Below are positions 54,386 to 62,952 of a DNA stretch of 64,000 nt, piece by piece. A program made the position numbers and the translations under genes. Source of the stretch: Microbispora rosea subsp. aerata (GTDB taxonomy: Bacteria; Actinomycetota; Actinomycetes; Streptosporangiales; Streptosporangiaceae); assembly GCF_014647835.1 (NCBI RefSeq), contig NZ_BMPY01000014.1:1-64000 (forward strand). The letters are read 5' to 3'. Position 1 is the stretch's first letter, and every line of letters begins with the position of its first letter. The notes below the pieces were generated by a model that worked only from the letters and a program-made list of their open reading frames with translations, was not told the origin of the DNA and did not search any database.

Positions 54386-56761
54386 GTGAACCAGGAGAGG
54401 GCGCGCCGGCATGCGAGGTGGCGGTTGCCGTCCGGTGTGTACAACCCGGTCGTGACGGCCGACGGCCGGCGATGGCGGGATTACGAGCAGGCCGCGGAGG
54501 CGCCTGCTCCCTCACTGGACGACCGCCGCCTGGATATGCGGATCGCGGCGCTGCCGCTGGGTGTGGACACGATGACCATGCCGGTGGTGCCGGCCGCCAG
54601 GAACGGCGAGAGCGGCGTACGCGGGGGCCACGGCCCCGGCGCGCCGACCGGGCGTCTCGCGGGGGCGGCGGACGCCTGGGACATCGTCTCCGCCACGCCG
54701 CTCGCCGATGCCCGGCACGACATGGACGCCACGGGCGCGGAGAACGTTCCAAACGCCGGAGACCTCACGGATCTCACGGACGTCGCAGCCGTCGAGGACG
54801 CGCCGGGAGAGTCAGCGGATGCGGTGGAAGCGGCGGGAGCGGCGGCCGGGGGGACCGCCGTCGGCGCCGCCGTGGACGCCTCACCGTCGATGCCGGAAGA
54901 ACCCGTCGCGGGCGGCCCCGCCCCGGCGGACTCCCGCCTGTGGGACCCGGGCAAGGGGAACTGCGCTGTAGGGGAGCAGGGGCAAGTAAGCCTGAGCGCG
55001 GGAGAGTCGGGCCAGGGAAGCTTCGCTGTGGGGGAGCCAGGCGCGGGGACTTTCGCCACAGGAGAGCCCGGCCAGGGGAGCTTTGCCGCAGGTCAGCCGG
55101 AGCAGGGGAGCCTTGGCGCGGGGGAGCCGGGTCCGCTGGAGTCCGGCCCGCGTGACTTAGGTGACCTCGCGGTCGTGGCGGAGCCGACGGCTGCGAAGCG
55201 GATGACCGCCGCGCCGAAGCCTGCGGGGCCGATGGCCGCCGGGCCGACGGGTGCCGAGTCGATGGCCGCCGGGCCGATGGGCGCAGGACTGATGGCCACT
55301 GGGCCGACGGCTCCCGGGAACGAGGTGGCGGGGACTGAGGCGGCCGTTCCAGAGGCTGGCCCCGAGGCGGACGCCGCCATCAAGCATGAGGACGACGCCG
55401 AGGACTTGGCCGAGCCTGAGAGCCACCAGGCCGCCGCCACCGGCGTGCGGGGCGTCGCCGAGGACCTGGCTGAGCTCGAAACCCGCCAGCCTGCTGCCGC
55501 TGGCGTGCGTGGCGATGTTGTGGGAGATCACGCGGCCGCCGCCAACGGCGTGCGGGGTGCTGCCGAGGACCCGGCTGAGCCGGGGGACCGCCAGGCCGCT
55601 GCCGCTGGCGTGCATGGCGATGACGTGGGAGGTCAACTGACCGCCAGCGGCGTGCGGGGCGACGCCACGGGAGAGGAGACGCCGACGGCCACGGCGGCCG
55701 GTGAGAACGGCCGGGACACAGGCGTCTCCGAGGTGCCCGGCTCGCCGGAGCCATGGCAGGAGACCGCACATCCGGTGGGCCGGAGCGACCGGCCGGGCGA
55801 GGCGCTGCCCGAAGCGGAAGACGGCGTCGTCTTCCGGGCCGGCCAGGAGGAGCGGCTCGCCGAGACCGCGCCCGACCCGGCGATCTTCGTGCAGCCGGGC
55901 ACCACGGCGGCCGACGCATGGGGGTACGGACACCCGAACGGCACCGTCAAAGGGGCCGGGCTGGGCGCACCGCACCGGGAACCGGCTCCCGAGGCGATTT
56001 CCGAGGCGGTGCCCGAGATGACGGGCCCGGGCCGGGACACATGGCACGAGGAGACGCCCGCGTGGACCGCCGACGACGGCCACGAGACGGGCGAGTTCGC
56101 GGACGCCGACGACTTCTGGTCGGCCGTGCTGCGCGACGACACCGAGCGCGACTGGATGGACGGCCCGCGCCGCCCGCGGCCCCTTGAGGAGACCCGCCCG
56201 TACGGCAGGCCCGGCGGCCTGGCCGAAGCCGATCCGGAGGGTCAGGCGAGCCTCGCGCAGGCGGTGAGCGGGCGCTTCCCGGACCCGCGCGGCACCTGGA
56301 TCCGCCTGATCAACGCCGAAGGGCCGACGGAGGACGCGTTCAGGTCCAACAACGCCGTGGACTGCGCGCTGTCGGTGATGTCCACCTGGCACGGCGAGCC
56401 GGTCGTGGCGGCGCGCAGGCAGCCGGAGTACGACGGGGCGGGCCGCCCGCTGCTGACCGGGGAGACCGGGGGCGTCGCCCGCGCCGAGGAGTGGCTCGGG
56501 CACCGCTTCGAATACGTGGGCCACGGCCGCCGGGCGTATGTGGCCATCGCACAGCGGCTGATCTTCGGCGGTCACGGCGCGGCTGCCGTCCTGATCACCC
56601 GCTGGGCCGGGGGAGGCAGCCACGCGTGGAACGCCGTCAACTGCCGGGGCGAGGTCCTGTGGATCGACGCCCAGCGGGGTCACATGGCCGTGGAGCCGCC
56701 GTACGAGGACGTCACGGGGGTCTTCGCGGTGGTGATCGACCGCCAGGGCCGCCGCCTGTGA
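54386..56761 (+). CDS. repeat-rich protein with C-terminal toxin glutamine deamidase-like domain
   Basis: A 791-aa protein. A short conserved N-terminus (RARRHARWRLPSGVYNP) leads into about 550 disordered residues. These contain three repeat families: GEPGQGSFA units, AAGPMGAG units and AAAAGVRGD-type units. The last ~150 residues match Tox-PL/papain-fold toxin glutamine deamidases: NNAVDCALSVMSTWHGEPVVAA with Cys660, GGSHAWNAVN with His746 and VLWIDAQ with Asp761. Family members usually read NCxxC; here the first Cys is Ala657. GTG 54386 is chosen over ATG 54359 because a purine-rich AGGAGGGG lies upstream. No secretion signal or immunity gene was seen. Confidence 0.75.
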   Translation: MNQERARRHARWRLPSGVYNPVVTADGRRWRDYEQAAEAPAPSLDDRRLDMRIAALPLGVDTMTMPVVPAARNGESGVRGGHGPGAPTGRLAGAADAWDIVSATPLADARHDMDATGAENVPNAGDLTDLTDVAAVEDAPGESADAVEAAGAAAGGTAVGAAVDASPSMPEEPVAGGPAPADSRLWDPGKGNCAVGEQGQVSLSAGESGQGSFAVGEPGAGTFATGEPGQGSFAAGQPEQGSLGAGEPGPLESGPRDLGDLAVVAEPTAAKRMTAAPKPAGPMAAGPTGAESMAAGPMGAGLMATGPTAPGNEVAGTEAAVPEAGPEADAAIKHEDDAEDLAEPESHQAAATGVRGVAEDLAELETRQPAAAGVRGDVVGDHAAAANGVRGAAEDPAEPGDRQAAAAGVHGDDVGGQLTASGVRGDATGEETPTATAAGENGRDTGVSEVPGSPEPWQETAHPVGRSDRPGEALPEAEDGVVFRAGQEERLAETAPDPAIFVQPGTTAADAWGYGHPNGTVKGAGLGAPHREPAPEAISEAVPEMTGPGRDTWHEETPAWTADDGHETGEFADADDFWSAVLRDDTERDWMDGPRRPRPLEETRPYGRPGGLAEADPEGQASLAQAVSGRFPDPRGTWIRLINAEGPTEDAFRSNNAVDCALSVMSTWHGEPVVAARRQPEYDGAGRPLLTGETGGVARAEEWLGHRFEYVGHGRRAYVAIAQRLIFGGHGAAAVLITRWAGGGSHAWNAVNCRGEVLWIDAQRGHMAVEPPYEDVTGVFAVVIDRQGRRL

Positions 56762-56818
56762 CCACCCTGCCGCCGCCTGTGGCCCGCGCGGTGTGCACGG
56801 GCCCGGCGGCGACGACGG

Positions 56819-57775
56819 TCAGTGAGGGCCGTGGAGCGCGTCGTCCGCCTCGAGTCGTTCGATGAAGCCGAGGACCCGGGCGGCGACCCGCTCGGGGAAC
56901 TCGCCGTTGAGGGCGTGGGAGGCGTCCGGCCACAGCTCGACGACGCCGTGGGCGAGCAGCCGGCGGGCGCGTTCCGCGGCCCTGCCCGGATTGTGGATGA
57001 TGCTGCGCCCGGCGATCACGGCGAGGGTCGGTGCGCCGACCGCGGCGACCTTCTCGTCCGAGGGGTACGTGGGCGGGGGAAGGAAGGCGGCGAAGTCCCG
57101 CATCCCGGCGGAGATCAGGGCGGCGACCGGATCGTCGGCTGATACGTCGGCCCCGCCGGAGATCCAGCGCAGCAGTCGCCTGCGCCACGGCTCGGGGAGC
57201 GGCCCCACCGCTCCCAGCGAGACGGCGACCGCCTTCCAGGTGATCCGGCCGAACAGGCAGGCGGGATCGAGCAGGCTCAGGGAGGCGACCTTCTCCGGGG
57301 CGTGCATGGCGAGCTGGACGGCGGTCCACCCGCCGATCGACACTCCCAGGAGGTGCGCACGGCCGAGGCCGAGCCCGGTCAGGAGTTCCGCGAGCCACAC
57401 GCTGTGGTCGGCCGCGCTCGCGAACGGCCTGCTCTGCACCGAGAGGCCGGGCTCGCCGAGCAGGTCGATCGCGTAGACGACGCGGCCGGAGGCGCGGAGG
57501 CCGGCGAGGTTCGGCGCCCACATCGGGCTGGACGCGGTGCGTCCCGGCAGCAGGAGGAGCGGCGTTCCGGCGTCGGCGCCGTCCGGGCCGAAGCGGTAGG
57601 CGCGGACCGTGCCGAAGCCGGTCGGCACGTCCCGGACTCCGTCACACGGCGGGAGGTCGGCCATGGCCCGGTCGTACGTCCGCCGGTAGCGCTCGTAGGC
57701 CGCCGCGTCCCGGAAGTGCCCGAGGCGGCGCCGGCGGAACCGCGCCCCGATGTTGGGCCGCACAACCTCGTTCAC
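56819..57775 (-). CDS. alpha/beta hydrolase
   Basis: A 318-aa alpha/beta-hydrolase-fold protein. It has a short N-terminal helical extension (FRDAAAYERYRRTYDRAMADLP), a first strand LLLLPGRTASSPMW and the nucleophile elbow LLGVSIGGWTAVQ (Ser). The acid lies around DPACLFG or WPDASH and the His in SHALNGEFPERVA. Similar proteins include carboxylesterases and proline iminopeptidase-like enzymes. GTG start at 57775 with GGAGG nine bases upstream. It is divergent from a TetR gene with a shared dyad operator, suggesting it is that regulator's target. Confidence 0.85.
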   Translation of the reverse strand: MNEVVRPNIGARFRRRRLGHFRDAAAYERYRRTYDRAMADLPPCDGVRDVPTGFGTVRAYRFGPDGADAGTPLLLLPGRTASSPMWAPNLAGLRASGRVVYAIDLLGEPGLSVQSRPFASAADHSVWLAELLTGLGLGRAHLLGVSIGGWTAVQLAMHAPEKVASLSLLDPACLFGRITWKAVAVSLGAVGPLPEPWRRRLLRWISGGADVSADDPVAALISAGMRDFAAFLPPPTYPSDEKVAAVGAPTLAVIAGRSIIHNPGRAAERARRLLAHGVVELWPDASHALNGEFPERVAARVLGFIERLEADDALHGPH

Positions 57776-57939
57776 CTGCGGATCCTCCGTTCGTCTGCGC
57801 CCCGCTCCGTTCCTCTTTCACAATCCGGGCGGGCTGCCAGAGGTCTCGGGGTGGGCTCGCATCCACGGGTGCGACCTCCGAGACCACACCCTCCCGCCAC
57901 CCTGGCCACGTACGACAAGACGGACGCGCCACCGGCCAC

Positions 57940-57981
57940 CGATACGATCTATTGCATCAGTATCACAATACGTTCGTATCG
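57940..57981. promoter_or_regulatory. nested dyad operator between hydrolase and TetR genes
   Basis: Outer arms CGATACGA (57940-57947) and TCGTATCG (57974-57981) and inner arms TATTG (57950-57954) and CAATA (57966-57970) share nearly the same centre in an AT-rich island just before the TetR start. Strong candidate for TetR binding. Confidence 0.5.
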
Positions 57982-57999
57982 CGAAAGAGGGAGCGGGTC

Positions 58000-58623
58000 G
58001 TGCCGAAGCAGGTCGACCACGCGGCTCGGCGGGAGGAGATCGCCCGGGCCGCCCTGCGGCTGTGCGCGCGAGACGGCCTGGCCGGAGTGACCATCGGGCG
58101 GGTGGCACAGGAGGCCGGCGTCTCCAAAGGGCTCGTGCAGCACTACTTCGCGGGGAAGGCCGATCTGCTGCGCGCCAGTGCCCAGGTCCTGAGGGGAGAG
58201 ATCGAGCGCCGGGTTCGCGATGCCGTCCGGGACGCTCGCGGCCCCGCGGAAACGCTGCGGAGCGCGCTGCTCGCGATCGTCGAACTGGGCGTGACCGCTG
58301 TGGTCCCGCTGCTCGCCGGGCACGCGTTCGTGAGCATGGCCGTCGCCGACCCGGAGATCCGCGACCTCTACCGTGCCGGCGGTGACGGCCTCCATCGCGA
58401 GATCGCCGCGCTGCTGGCGGCCTCCGGCCCGGCCCGGGACGTCGATCCCGGCGCGGAGGCCCACGCACTGCTCGGCCTCGCGCGTGGTCTCGCCGACGGC
58501 GTGTTACTCGGGGAGCTCGGCGTCGACGACGCGGCCGCGATCGTCGACCATCACCTCCGCCGGATCCTGCCCGGGGCGCCGGCCCGCTCCGGCGATCCCT
58601 CCCCGCCGCGGGTCTCCGGGTGA
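58000..58623 (+). CDS. TetR family transcriptional regulator
   Basis: A 207-aa TetR repressor. The HTH lies at residues about 10-55: AARREEIARAALRLCARDGLAGVTIGRVAQEAGVSKGLVQHYF (in parts). The C-terminal domain resembles BetI-type regulators (DGLHREIAALLAAS; ALLGLARGLADGVLLG). GTG 58000 is chosen because AAAGAGGGAG precedes it; the open frame to 57952 covers the operator. Divergent from the alpha/beta hydrolase. Confidence 0.88.
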   Translation: MPKQVDHAARREEIARAALRLCARDGLAGVTIGRVAQEAGVSKGLVQHYFAGKADLLRASAQVLRGEIERRVRDAVRDARGPAETLRSALLAIVELGVTAVVPLLAGHAFVSMAVADPEIRDLYRAGGDGLHREIAALLAASGPARDVDPGAEAHALLGLARGLADGVLLGELGVDDAAAIVDHHLRRILPGAPARSGDPSPPRVSG

Positions 58624-58797
58624 CGATCGCCGGGCGTCGTGCGGCCAGGCCACCCCGGTGCCGGTGAAGCTCGGGGCGTACGGGCCGCCGAGTGACTGCG
58701 ACGACGCACTTGAGCTTGGGCGGGTCGCCGCATGGTTGAGGCGGCGTGGGTGCCCGGCCCGCCGCCCGGGTCACCCGCTCACGCGGGCGGCCCGGGC

Positions 58798-58834
58798 GAC
58801 CGCCGTACAGGCCCGAAGCCCGGGGACGGCGGTC
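58798..58834. terminator. weak hairpin between convergent genes
   Basis: GACCGCCGT / ACGGCGGTC, 9-bp stem with a 19-base loop, whose right arm overlaps the ABC permease stop codon. Confidence 0.35.
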
Positions 58835-61322
58835 AGGAGGCGGCCAGCGCACCGACGACCGAGGCGCGGGCGGCGCGGCGGGCGGGCAGCACCGCGGCGA
58901 GCACCGCGGCCAGGCCCGACGCCGCGATGAAGACCAGGATCTGGACGATCGGAAGCTGGAAGGAGACGTCCTCCGTGAACGTCGCCGTCGCCGCCCAGCC
59001 GTACGCGATGCCGAGCACGACGCCGACGATCGCGCCCACCAGGCCGAGGACCAGCGCCTCGACCGAGAGCATGCCGCGCAGCTGCGGCCGGGTCAGGCCG
59101 AGGGCGCGCAGCAACGCGGACTCGCGGGTGCGCTCGTGGACCGACAGCGACAGCGTGTTCGCGATGCCGAGCAGTGAGATCACAATCGCCAGGGCCAGCA
59201 GCCCGGTGACGACCATGAGGATCGAGTCGAGCGCCTCGTCGAACTGGCCGCGGATCTCGGTGGTGCTGCTGACCTTGACCGCGGGGTAGGCCGCCGTCGC
59301 GTCGTCCACGATCTTGCGCGCCCGCCCGGGGTCCACCCCGTCCGCGGCGTTCACCAGGACCTGCGCGTCGCCCACCCGGCCGAAGTGCCGCTCGAAGCTC
59401 TGCTCGGCCATGGTGAACGACGGCAGCATCGACACGTCGGACTTCAGCACCGCCACGACCTCGAGCGGGGTGCTCTTCCCGCCCGACGCGACCGTCACGG
59501 TGTCGCCCACCGTGACGCCGAGGTCCCGGGCCACGTTGTCGGCCACCGCGACGTCGCCCGCGCCGAAGCCGTCCATGGTGCCGGACGACGCCTCCGGCTT
59601 GATGGCGGTGCCGATGGCCGACTGGGTGACCGTGCCCACCTTGTAGTCGCGGCCGTTCACCTTGGCCTTCTCCTCGCGAAACTCGGTCACCGTGGCCAGC
59701 TCGCGGCTCCCGCGCAGCGTGTCGGCGATCGGACGGGGGATCGTGCCCGTCTGCGAGGACAGGATGTAGTCGGCGGGGAACTGCTGGTCGAGCTGGTCCT
59801 GCACGGTGGTCCGCATCGTGGAGCTCAAAACCGCCATGAACGTCATCAGCGTCACGCCGACGGTCAGGGCCACCGTCGTGGTCGCCGCCCGCTTGGGGTT
59901 GCGCCGCGCGTTGTCCACGGCGAGCCGCCCCGGCACGCCGAACAGCCGCGCCGGCACCCAGCCGGCCAGCCCGCTCAGCGGCCGTACGATCGCCGGGCCG
60001 AGGATGAGCACCGCGAAGAACACCAGCACGCCGCCCGCCATGACCGTCAGCAGCGCCTCCTGGCTCGGCCCCTGCGACACGCCCGCCGCGGTGAGGCCGA
60101 CCCCGGCGAGCACGAACAGGGCGGCGACGACCACCCGGACGACTCCGGTGCGGAAGGTGTGCTCCTCGACCTGCGTGCGCAGCGCCGCGAGGGGCGGCAC
60201 GCGAGTGGCCTGCCGCGCCGGGAGCAGGGCGGCGGCCATCGTCACGATGGTGCCGGTGCACATGCCGACGACGATCGTCAGCGGGGACAGGCTCACGGTG
60301 CCCGTGGGGATGTCCGCGCCGACGGCCCGCAGCACGGCGACCGCGGCGGCCCCGAGGCCGAGGCCCGTCAGCAGGCCGAGCGCCGACGACAGCAGGCCGA
60401 CCACGGCCGACTCCAGCACGATCGAGCCGAAGACCTGCCGTTTGGTCGCGCCGATGCAGCGCAGCAGCGCCATCTCGCGCATCCGCTGCGCGACCAGGAT
60501 GTTGAAGGTGTTGTAGATGACGAGCGCGGCGACGAGCAGCGCGACCGCGCCGAACAGCAGCAGGCCCAGCCGGAAGGAGGACGTGTCCATGTGGTTGCGC
60601 CGGGCCAGCTCCTCGGCGCGCTCCCGCCCGGTGACGACCTTCGCGTCGCCCACGGCCGCCGCGACGGCCGTACGCAGGCTCTCCGGCGAGGGTCCCGAGG
60701 AGAGGACGTCGATCTCGGTGAAGCCCTCGGCGCCGGTGAGGCGCCGAGCCGTGCCGGGAGTGAACGCGACCGCGCCCCGGTAGGCGAGCTCCTGGTCGAG
60801 GCCCACGTCGAAGACGCCGACGAGGCGGAACTCCTGCCGCTTGCCGGCCTGGTCGAGCACCGCGATGGTGGCTCCGGGCGCGAACCCCTGCGTCTCGGCG
60901 GTGTCCTCGTCGAGCACCGCCTCGTCGGCGGCGGAGGGCGCCCTGCCGGAGGTGATCTTGATGCGGCTCGGGGGGATCGACACCCCGGCGGTGGGGTAGT
61001 CGCCCACGACCTTGCCGTCCCTGCCGATGAGCGGCACGTCCCCGGACACCATGGGCTGCGCGTCCTTGACGCCCGGCACCGCCCTGATCGCGGCGAGCAC
61101 GCTCTCCGGCAGGTTCTCGTCTGGCCCGGCGCCGCCCTTGGGCGTCACCACCACGTCCACCTTGTCGGCGTCCGCGGCGAACGACTGGACGAACCCGGCG
61201 TTCATGGTGTCGGTGAGCACGAACGTGCCCGCGATGAACCCGACCCCCAGCACGATCGCCAGGCAGGTGAGCAGCAGACGCACGCGGTGCGCCAGGAGCC
61301 CGGTGAGAGTGGTGCGGAACAC
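58833..61322 (-). CDS. MacB/FtsX-type ABC transporter permease
   Basis: An 829-aa permease with two FtsX modules. The first helix is [22 protein letters not shown], followed by a large extracytoplasmic MacB-like domain ([10 protein letters not shown]...) and a three-helix block starting [22 protein letters not shown] central pair of helices leads to a second extracytoplasmic domain and a final three-helix block ([26 protein letters not shown]). Both blocks carry the [16 protein letters not shown] or [16 protein letters not shown] coupling motif. Probably exports peptides, lipids or drugs, or senses envelope stress. Partner ATPase 3 bp upstream. Confidence 0.92.
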   Translation of the reverse strand: MFRTTLTGLLAHRVRLLLTCLAIVLGVGFIAGTFVLTDTMNAGFVQSFAADADKVDVVVTPKGGAGPDENLPESVLAAIRAVPGVKDAQPMVSGDVPLIGRDGKVVGDYPTAGVSIPPSRIKITSGRAPSAADEAVLDEDTAETQGFAPGATIAVLDQAGKRQEFRLVGVFDVGLDQELAYRGAVAFTPGTARRLTGAEGFTEIDVLSSGPSPESLRTAVAAAVGDAKVVTGRERAEELARRNHMDTSSFRLGLLLFGAVALLVAALVIYNTFNILVAQRMREMALLRCIGATKRQVFGSIVLESAVVGLLSSALGLLTGLGLGAAAVAVLRAVGADIPTGTVSLSPLTIVVGMCTGTIVTMAAALLPARQATRVPPLAALRTQVEEHTFRTGVVRVVVAALFVLAGVGLTAAGVSQGPSQEALLTVMAGGVLVFFAVLILGPAIVRPLSGLAGWVPARLFGVPGRLAVDNARRNPKRAATTTVALTVGVTLMTFMAVLSSTMRTTVQDQLDQQFPADYILSSQTGTIPRPIADTLRGSRELATVTEFREEKAKVNGRDYKVGTVTQSAIGTAIKPEASSGTMDGFGAGDVAVADNVARDLGVTVGDTVTVASGGKSTPLEVVAVLKSDVSMLPSFTMAEQSFERHFGRVGDAQVLVNAADGVDPGRARKIVDDATAAYPAVKVSSTTEIRGQFDEALDSILMVVTGLLALAIVISLLGIANTLSLSVHERTRESALLRALGLTRPQLRGMLSVEALVLGLVGAIVGVVLGIAYGWAATATFTEDVSFQLPIVQILVFIAASGLAAVLAAVLPARRAARASVVGALAAS

Positions 61323-61325
61323 GGC

Positions 61326-62069
61326 TCAGGCCTCCAGCGCCATCAGCGTGTCGAGCACGGTCTGCGGGGTGGGCCGCTCGACCTCGCGCACCAGCAGCCC
61401 GTCCCTGAGGAAGACCACGCGGTCGGCGTACGACGCCGCCACCGGATCGTGGGTCACCATCACGATCGTCTGCCCGAGCTCCCGTACGGACCTGCGCAGG
61501 AACGCCAGCACCTCGGCGCCGCTGCGCGAGTCGAGGTTGCCGGTCGGCTCGTCGGCGAAGATCACCTCGGGCTTGCTGATGAGCGCCCGCGCCACGGCGA
61601 CGCGCTGCTGCTGGCCGCCCGACAGCTCACTCGGCTTGTGCTTGAGACGGTCGCGCAGGCCGACCGTCTCGATCACCCGGTCGAACAACTCCTGGTCGGC
61701 CTGGCGGCCCGCGATCTCCAGGGGAAGCCGGATGTTCTGCTCGGCCGTCAGCGTCGGCAGCAGGTTGAACGCCTGAAAGATGAAACCGACGCGCTCGCGC
61801 CGCAAAAGCGTGAGCTGCTTGTCGTTCAGACCGGTGATCTCGACGCCGCCGATGCTCACCCGGCCGTCCGTCACGGTGTCCAAGCCGGCCAGGCAATGCA
61901 TCAGCGTGGACTTGCCGGAGCCGGACGGGCCCATGATCGCGGTGAACGCCTCCGCCGCGAAATCGACGTCGATGCCGCGCAGCGCGTGCACCGCCGCGTC
62001 GCCCTCGCCGTATACCTTCGTCAGTCCCCGCGCGACGACCGCGGTGCGAACCTGGATTGTCGTGGTCAT
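61326..62069 (-). CDS. ABC transporter ATP-binding protein (LolD/MacB type)
   Basis: A 247-aa ATPase for the adjacent FtsX-type permease. Walker A is GPSGSGKST, the Q-loop is IFQAFNLLPTLTAEQN, the signature is LSGGQQQR, Walker B is VIFADEPTGNLD and the H-loop MVTHDP. The GNLD after Walker B is typical of the MacB/LolD group. The two genes form one unit, separated by 3 bp, and lie directly downstream of a two-component system on the same strand. Confidence 0.93.
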   Translation of the reverse strand: MTTTIQVRTAVVARGLTKVYGEGDAAVHALRGIDVDFAAEAFTAIMGPSGSGKSTLMHCLAGLDTVTDGRVSIGGVEITGLNDKQLTLLRRERVGFIFQAFNLLPTLTAEQNIRLPLEIAGRQADQELFDRVIETVGLRDRLKHKPSELSGGQQQRVAVARALISKPEVIFADEPTGNLDSRSGAEVLAFLRRSVRELGQTIVMVTHDPVAASYADRVVFLRDGLLVREVERPTPQTVLDTLMALEA

Positions 62070-62181
62070 GCCGCCACGCTATGGCCCTGATCAGGGCGTT
62101 TCCTCGGCCTCGCGGACGTTCTCGGGGTGCGCCCCGAGGCGGGGCCGCCGGGACGTGTGCGACTGATGAGGTAGTCCGGTG

Positions 62182-62847
62182 TCAGCCCCGCGGATGATCG
62201 GGACAGACCACGCCCGTCTCGTACGCGTACACGACCACCTGGGCCCGGTCGCGCAGCCCCAGCTTGGCGAGGATGCGGCCGAGGTGCGTCTTCACGGTCG
62301 CCTCCGCCAGATGCAGCCGCGCCGCGATCTCCGCGTTCGACAGGCCGCGGGCCACGTGGACCATCACCTCGCGCTCCCGGGCCGTCAGCACGTCCGCAGC
62401 CTGCCGCTTGGCGTCCCCCTCCGGCAGGAGCACGGCGAAACGGTCGAGCAGGCGGCGGGTCGTGCTCGGCGCGACCACCGCGTCCCCGGAGTGCACCGAC
62501 CGGATCGCGCTGACCAGCTCGGCCGGCGGCACGTCCTTCAGCAGGAACCCCGCCGCACCCGCCTTGATCGCGGCGAACGCGTACTCGTCGAGGTCGAACG
62601 TCGTCAGGATGAGCACCTTCGGACCGTCGGACTCCGCGCAGATGACGCGGGCCGCCTCCACGCCGTCCATGCGCGGCATGCGGACGTCCATGAGGACCAC
62701 GTCCGCCTCGACCGTGCGCAGCGTCTCGACCGCCGCCAGCCCGTCCGCCGCCTCGCCCACGACCTCGATGTCCGGCTGCGCTCCGAGGACCATCCGGAAC
62801 CCGGTCCGCACCAGCTCCTGGTCGTCCACCAGCATGACGCGTATCAC
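62182..62847 (-). CDS. NarL/FixJ family response regulator
   Basis: A 221-aa regulator. The receiver domain starts RVMLVDDQELVRTGF; the phosphoacceptor Asp is in VVLMDVRMPRMDG, with switch residues Thr in LILTTFD and Lys in FLLKDVPP. The C-terminal LuxR-type HTH is LTAREREVMVHVARGLSNAEIAARLHLAEATVKTHLG (in parts). GTG 62847 is chosen because receiver homology begins there and GGAG lies upstream. It is encoded between its sensor kinase (upstream) and an ABC exporter (downstream), so the exporter is the likely target. Confidence 0.92.
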   Translation of the reverse strand: MIRVMLVDDQELVRTGFRMVLGAQPDIEVVGEAADGLAAVETLRTVEADVVLMDVRMPRMDGVEAARVICAESDGPKVLILTTFDLDEYAFAAIKAGAAGFLLKDVPPAELVSAIRSVHSGDAVVAPSTTRRLLDRFAVLLPEGDAKRQAADVLTAREREVMVHVARGLSNAEIAARLHLAEATVKTHLGRILAKLGLRDRAQVVVYAYETGVVCPDHPRG

Positions 62848-62952
62848 TGCCGCTCCGCTCCGCTCGTCGTCGCCGAGATCCCCGCCACCGTACGCGGCCC
62901 CGTGACCGCCCGGGGCCGCGTACGGTGTCACGCGGCCGGGTGCCCGGGTGTG

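Noticed and set aside
59385-62090. 900-codon open frame antisense to the ABC exporter genes
   Set aside because: Composition is typical of antisense high-GC artefacts, and the opposite strand carries intact FtsX and ATPase motifs.
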